Below are positions 60,663 through 64,000 of a stretch of DNA of 64,000 nt, piece by piece. Each line of letters opens with the position of its first letter. Position 1 is the first letter of the stretch. The DNA comes from Bradyrhizobium lablabi (GTDB lineage Bacteria; Pseudomonadota; Alphaproteobacteria; Rhizobiales; Xanthobacteraceae). A program made the translations under genes and the position numbers. The stretch is from NCBI RefSeq assembly GCF_900141755.1, contig NZ_LT670844.1, positions 496,001 to 560,000 of the forward strand, given 5' to 3'. The notes beneath the pieces were generated by a model. It saw only the letters and a program-made list of their open reading frames with translations, was not told where the DNA came from and did not search any database.

Positions 60663-61595
60663 CTACTCCGCCGCGCGCGATTGCGAACCAACATGGGTGC
60701 GGTCGAGGTCGCGGGACAACAGCCGCGCTGCCGCGCCCGACGCCCGCGCCACCAGTTCGAGGTAGCCCTTGGTCATGCGCGAAAAATGATTGTAGATGAT
60801 CACGGCCGGGATCGCCGCGGCGAGACCGAAGGCGGTCGCGAGCAGCGCTTCGGCGATGCCGGGCGCGACCACGGCGAGGTTCGTCGTCTGCGATTTCGAG
60901 ATGCCGATAAAACTGTTCATGATGCCCCACACCGTGCCGAACAGCCCGACGAAGGGCGAGGTCGCGCCGATGGTCGCGAGCACGCCCATGCCGAGCCTGA
61001 TCCGGCGCGCCTCGGCGCGTACGATCTCGGCAAAGCTCGATGCCGCCCGCTCCTTGATGCCGGCATCGCTGGAAATGCCCGCCGACAGCCGCGCCTCGCG
61101 CATCGCGGCGGCAAGCAACGACGACAGCACGCTGCCCTTGGCGCCGAGCACGAATTGCGCGTCCGCGAGCGACCTCGCATCGGCGATCTTGTCTAGCGCC
61201 GCGCGAAGCTTGCGCCGGATCAACGACAGCTCGATCATTTTGGCGATGAAGATGGTCCAGGTCACAAGCGAGGCAAAGGCGAGCCCGATCATCACCGCCT
61301 TGACCAGGATATCCGCCGACAAAAACATCGACCACGGCGACAATTCGCGCGGCACGGCGATCGTCGATTTCAGCGGCCTTGCGCCATCGGCGCCTGCGTC
61401 CGAGGGGGCGGGCGTCGGAGTTGCAGGAGCGACCGCCGACGGCGCGATTGGCGCGGCTTGCGCCGGAACCGCCGCCGGTTGCGACGCGGCCTGCGGAGGG
61501 GCCGCGTTCTGTTGCGAAAACGACGGCGACGCCGGGACAAGCATCGCAACCGCGAAGATCACCGCATGGATCGCTCGAAAAGATGAAGTGTTCAT
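60663..61595 (-). CDS. exbB: ExbB proton-channel protein (tonB system)
   Basis: A 310-residue protein from ATG 61595. It has a signal peptide (MNTSSFRAIHAVIFAVAMLV), a long Pro/Ala-rich periplasmic segment (about residues 28-70), then the MotA/TolQ/ExbB domain: WSMFLSADILVKAVMIGLAF, LLATIGATSPFVGLFGTVWG-like GATSPFVGLFGTVWGIMNSF, and APGIAEALLATAFGLAAAIP. The extended N-terminus is a known alphaproteobacterial variation. Upstream in-frame starts run into the receptor remnant and are rejected. Confidence 0.93.
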   Translation of the reverse strand: MNTSSFRAIHAVIFAVAMLVPASPSFSQQNAAPPQAASQPAAVPAQAAPIAPSAVAPATPTPAPSDAGADGARPLKSTIAVPRELSPWSMFLSADILVKAVMIGLAFASLVTWTIFIAKMIELSLIRRKLRAALDKIADARSLADAQFVLGAKGSVLSSLLAAAMREARLSAGISSDAGIKERAASSFAEIVRAEARRIRLGMGVLATIGATSPFVGLFGTVWGIMNSFIGISKSQTTNLAVVAPGIAEALLATAFGLAAAIPAVIIYNHFSRMTKGYLELVARASGAAARLLSRDLDRTHVGSQSRAAE

Positions 61596-61642
61596 ATTTC
61601 GGCCCAGTGGAGGATCGGAGGGTAAGCTATGCATGCAGTCAT

Positions 61643-61775
61643 TCACATCTTTTCCGCGACGCCGACGTAAAAACCACGACGCGGGCCGAATTGCGGCGCA
61701 AACGCCACGCATACCCGATCCGCCCCTGATTTCGTACGCCTTGTCGACCATATTGAACGACATCGAAAGATATCC
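61643..61775 (-). pseudogene. Decayed C-terminal fragment of a TonB-dependent receptor
   Basis: The minus strand between the receptor and exbB carries a second copy of the receptor's last ~43 codons. One frame reads NMVDKAYEIRGGSGMRG, and after a frame change VAFAPQFGPRRGFYVGVAEK then Met and stop at 61643, against NLFDKIYEIREAGGIGVFAS and FGPRRGYFVGISKKI in the intact receptor (61819 onward). The two stretches align base by base over about 125 bp with many differences, so this is an old partial duplication or the remains of a second receptor. Confidence 0.8.
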
Positions 61776-61818
61776 CGACGCTGACCCGGATGCAGGATGG
61801 CACGTGGCATCCGGTCAG

Positions 61819-64000
61819 CTATATCTTTTTCGAGATGCCGACGAAGTAGCCGCGGCGCGGGCCGAACTGCGACGCGAACACGCCGATGCCGCCTGCCTCC
61901 CTGATCTCGTAGATCTTGTCGAACAGATTAACCACGTCGAAACGGATCGTTAGCGGCTTGGGATCGTTGGGCAGCAGGAATTCGCGCTTGATCCCGACAT
62001 TGACCTGCGTGTAGGCCGGCACCGAGCTGATATTGGCGTCCCCGGAACGCAGGCCGCTGCCGTAGATCATGTCGGCGCTCAGCTTGGTTCCACACCACGA
62101 CATCTCGCCGAAAGACGCCGGCCGACCGCAGAATTGGTAAATTGCGCCCGCAGAGGCGGTGACGAACTGGTTGTGATCCGTGTAGATAAAGTGGGTCTGG
62201 ACGTATTGAAACCGGGTCAGACCGCCGAGATCGGCGAGCGGCACGGTGTTGTCGAACAGAAACTGGTTCGAGACCACGTCGCTGGCCCGCTGCTGCGCCA
62301 CGGCAACGTTGCCGTAGGCTTGGAAGTTTCCGCTATTGAACTTCGTGTGGAATTCGATGCCCTCGTTCCAGCCGTTGGCATAGTTGAATGCGCTCAACAC
62401 CAAGGCCTGCCCGAAAACGCCATTGTCGATCAGGTCCTTGGCGGTCTTGTAATAGGCATCGACGCCGAGTTCGAGACTGGAGCAGTCCTTCGGCGAGGAA
62501 GAGGTGCATCCGAGCGGGATCTTTTGATCGACGCCCACATCGTAGTAATTCGAGCGCTCCGGCAGGACCGGGTCGTTGGCCGCGCCGGCCGACGCTGCTC
62601 CGGTCGTATTGTTGAACAAGGCGATATTGGCGGGAGCCGCCTCCACCAGCACCGGCGGCGTGAAGTAGCGCGCATAGCCGGCGTGAAACGTGGTGTTCTC
62701 GAAGGGCTTGTAGGTGGCGCTGAACCGCGGGCTGAGCTGGTTGGCGCTGATAAATTGCTCCATCTGATCGAAGCGCAAGCCGGTATTGATCGTGAATTGG
62801 TTGGTGAGTTTCCACTCGTCCTGCGCATAGACCCCCATCAGCACGCCCAGTTTCGAGACGTTATCGGTGATCGACACCGGCTGCCCATTGTCGGTGCCGT
62901 CGCAGATCATGCAGGGCTCGACCAATGATGTGTTGCCGACGAATACCTGCTCGCCGCTGACCGTGAAGCCGGCGCGCAGGGTGTGGGATGAATTGACCTG
63001 ATACGCGCCGTCGCCCTGAATGCCGTTGGTGTAGGAGGTGCGGGTGACGGTCGAGGCGATGCCGTTGAGCAGAAGATCGCCGACCGGGTCCGGCAAGAAG
63101 TGCAAATTGTTGTAGCGCGTGAAATAGGACAACTGCCCGTCGAAGCCGTTGGCGGATGTCTGCACCGACAATACGCCAAAGTGAGTGAGCTCCCACTGGT
63201 TTTCGTTGAGGTGTGCTGAATCGAAACTGGTGACGCCGAATGCGTTGGTGACAAATCCATTTTGTCCAATCGGCGCACCGGGAACATTGGGAATCTGAAA
63301 GTTGTTGTTGGCGGTGCCGGCGATCAGGCTGACCCGAGTGGTCGGGTCGATGAAAGCGGACATGTAGGCAAAGCCCCTCTCCTGCTGGGAGAAATCATGG
63401 ATCGCATTGTATGCAGGCGTCGGATTTTCGATTCCTACGGTGGTCTGCAGATAGCGACCGGTGAAGTAATACTGGACGCCGGGAAAGCAGTCCGCGGCAG
63501 CCGGCGGCGCCTTGACATAGCCCGGCGTGGTCGCGGGCGTCGCGGCACAGTTGCCGCCGAACGTGCCGCCATATTCGACGCTTGGCGTAATGGTTCCATG
63601 GCTGCCGCCGTACACGCTGACGGAGCCGCTGTTGTTGAAAAGATCGTTGCGGGTCGTGATGTCGACGAGACCGACCGTGCGCAGCCCGAATTCGGCGGGC
63701 AGCGCGCCGACGACCAGGGCCATGGTGCCGACAAAGCTGGTGTCGAAAATGCTGCCAAAGCCGGTGAGCCCATCGGGCAGCATCACCCCGTTGATGCGGA
63801 ATTGGACGTTGCCGTGGTCGTTGCGGACATGAAGCAGGCCACTGGCGGCGGAATCCTGCGAGACCCCGGGGGCCTGGAGCAGCACTCTCTCGACCGACTG
63901 ATTGTCGCCTTGCGGCAGATCCTGGATGGTCTGGTGGCTGATCGTAGCGGAGGTCGTGCCGACGGTTGTATAAATATTGCTACGTGCCTGATCGAAGACG
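61819..64000 (-). CDS. TonB-dependent outer-membrane receptor, 5' end beyond the window
   Basis: The minus strand is open from base 64000 to the stop at 61819, giving 726 visible residues without the signal peptide or TonB box. The first visible residues (FDQARSNIYTTVGTTSATIS, QDLPQGDNQSVERVLLQAPG) are the plug domain, followed by VRNDHGNVQFRINGVMLPDG. The rest is a 22-strand barrel with repeated aromatic strand ends, finishing FGPRRGYFVGISKKI with the usual near-terminal aromatic. Cys pairs (CMICDG, CTSSSPKDC, CGRPASFGEMSWC) suggest extracellular loop disulphides. The ligand is unknown. It is probably cotranscribed with exbBD-tonB. Confidence 0.93.
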   Translation of the reverse strand, partial: VFDQARSNIYTTVGTTSATISHQTIQDLPQGDNQSVERVLLQAPGVSQDSAASGLLHVRNDHGNVQFRINGVMLPDGLTGFGSIFDTSFVGTMALVVGALPAEFGLRTVGLVDITTRNDLFNNSGSVSVYGGSHGTITPSVEYGGTFGGNCAATPATTPGYVKAPPAAADCFPGVQYYFTGRYLQTTVGIENPTPAYNAIHDFSQQERGFAYMSAFIDPTTRVSLIAGTANNNFQIPNVPGAPIGQNGFVTNAFGVTSFDSAHLNENQWELTHFGVLSVQTSANGFDGQLSYFTRYNNLHFLPDPVGDLLLNGIASTVTRTSYTNGIQGDGAYQVNSSHTLRAGFTVSGEQVFVGNTSLVEPCMICDGTDNGQPVSITDNVSKLGVLMGVYAQDEWKLTNQFTINTGLRFDQMEQFISANQLSPRFSATYKPFENTTFHAGYARYFTPPVLVEAAPANIALFNNTTGAASAGAANDPVLPERSNYYDVGVDQKIPLGCTSSSPKDCSSLELGVDAYYKTAKDLIDNGVFGQALVLSAFNYANGWNEGIEFHTKFNSGNFQAYGNVAVAQQRASDVVSNQFLFDNTVPLADLGGLTRFQYVQTHFIYTDHNQFVTASAGAIYQFCGRPASFGEMSWCGTKLSADMIYGSGLRSGDANISSVPAYTQVNVGIKREFLLPNDPKPLTIRFDVVNLFDKIYEIREAGGIGVFASQFGPRRGYFVGISKKI

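Overview
The window is high-GC DNA from an alphaproteobacterium, most likely Bradyrhizobium or a close Bradyrhizobiaceae (Nitrobacteraceae) relative. The grounds are protein style, the guaB / rlmE / ppx neighbourhood, the abundance of acyl-CoA and ABC-transport genes, and several families of short dispersed palindromic repeats of the kind common in that group. I see no rRNA, tRNA, CRISPR array, insertion sequence or prophage. The species call is inference.

Layout. 1-8.6 kb: the start of guaB (cut by the left edge), a small accessory patch (Pmp3-like protein, AT-rich small ORFs, a toxin-antitoxin pair whose toxin is frameshifted), a DHA2-type exporter, an Asp/His-rich protein with its own terminator, a lytic transglycosylase, an internally deleted solute-binding-protein remnant, then rlmE and ppx. 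8.8-17 kb: a lone CoxL-type molybdenum hydroxylase subunit, a MaoC-like protein, YaiI, the ABC-F protein Uup, a D-threonine-aldolase-like PLP enzyme and a BaiN-type flavoprotein. 17.1-26 kb: a minus-strand run mmsA - isobutyryl-CoA dehydrogenase - 3-hydroxyisobutyryl-CoA hydrolase - mmsB (valine catabolism), continuing into an acyl-CoA synthetase, a MaoC hydratase and an SDR, with a TetR regulator upstream.

26-41.5 kb: enoyl-CoA hydratase, thiolase, MFS carrier, a tandem-DUF805 membrane protein, an acyl-CoA carboxyltransferase with IclR regulator and a free-standing biotin carrier (no biotin carboxylase), a glutaminase-STAS-cyclic-nucleotide fusion, an orphan sensor kinase, an orphan peptide-type binding protein, a small secreted ricin-type lectin and an AhpD-like protein. 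41.5-47 kb: a second acyl-CoA cluster with a DUF35 protein, a thiolase-fold protein lacking the nucleophilic Cys, an acyl-CoA dehydrogenase, a CoA-transferase and a catalytic thiolase.

47-58 kb: a divergent sugar / sugar-acid locus. The minus arm carries the ABC ATPase, binding protein, two permeases, a DenD-like dehydrogenase, KDG kinase and KDPG aldolase. The plus arm carries an IlvD/Edd dehydratase and two SDRs. Together they outline uptake, oxidation, dehydration to a 2-keto-3-deoxy acid, phosphorylation and aldol cleavage. 58-64 kb: an M50 site-2-protease-like protein, a tail-anchored small protein, and a minus-strand TonB system: a TonB-dependent receptor (running off the right edge), exbB, exbD, tonB. 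A decayed copy of a receptor C-terminus sits between receptor and exbB.

The most interesting items are the Cys-less thiolase / DUF35 pair, the glutaminase fusion, the carboxyltransferase and biotin carrier without a biotin carboxylase, the broken toxin beside paired operator-like palindromes, and two gene remnants (6.4-6.66 kb and 61.6-61.8 kb).
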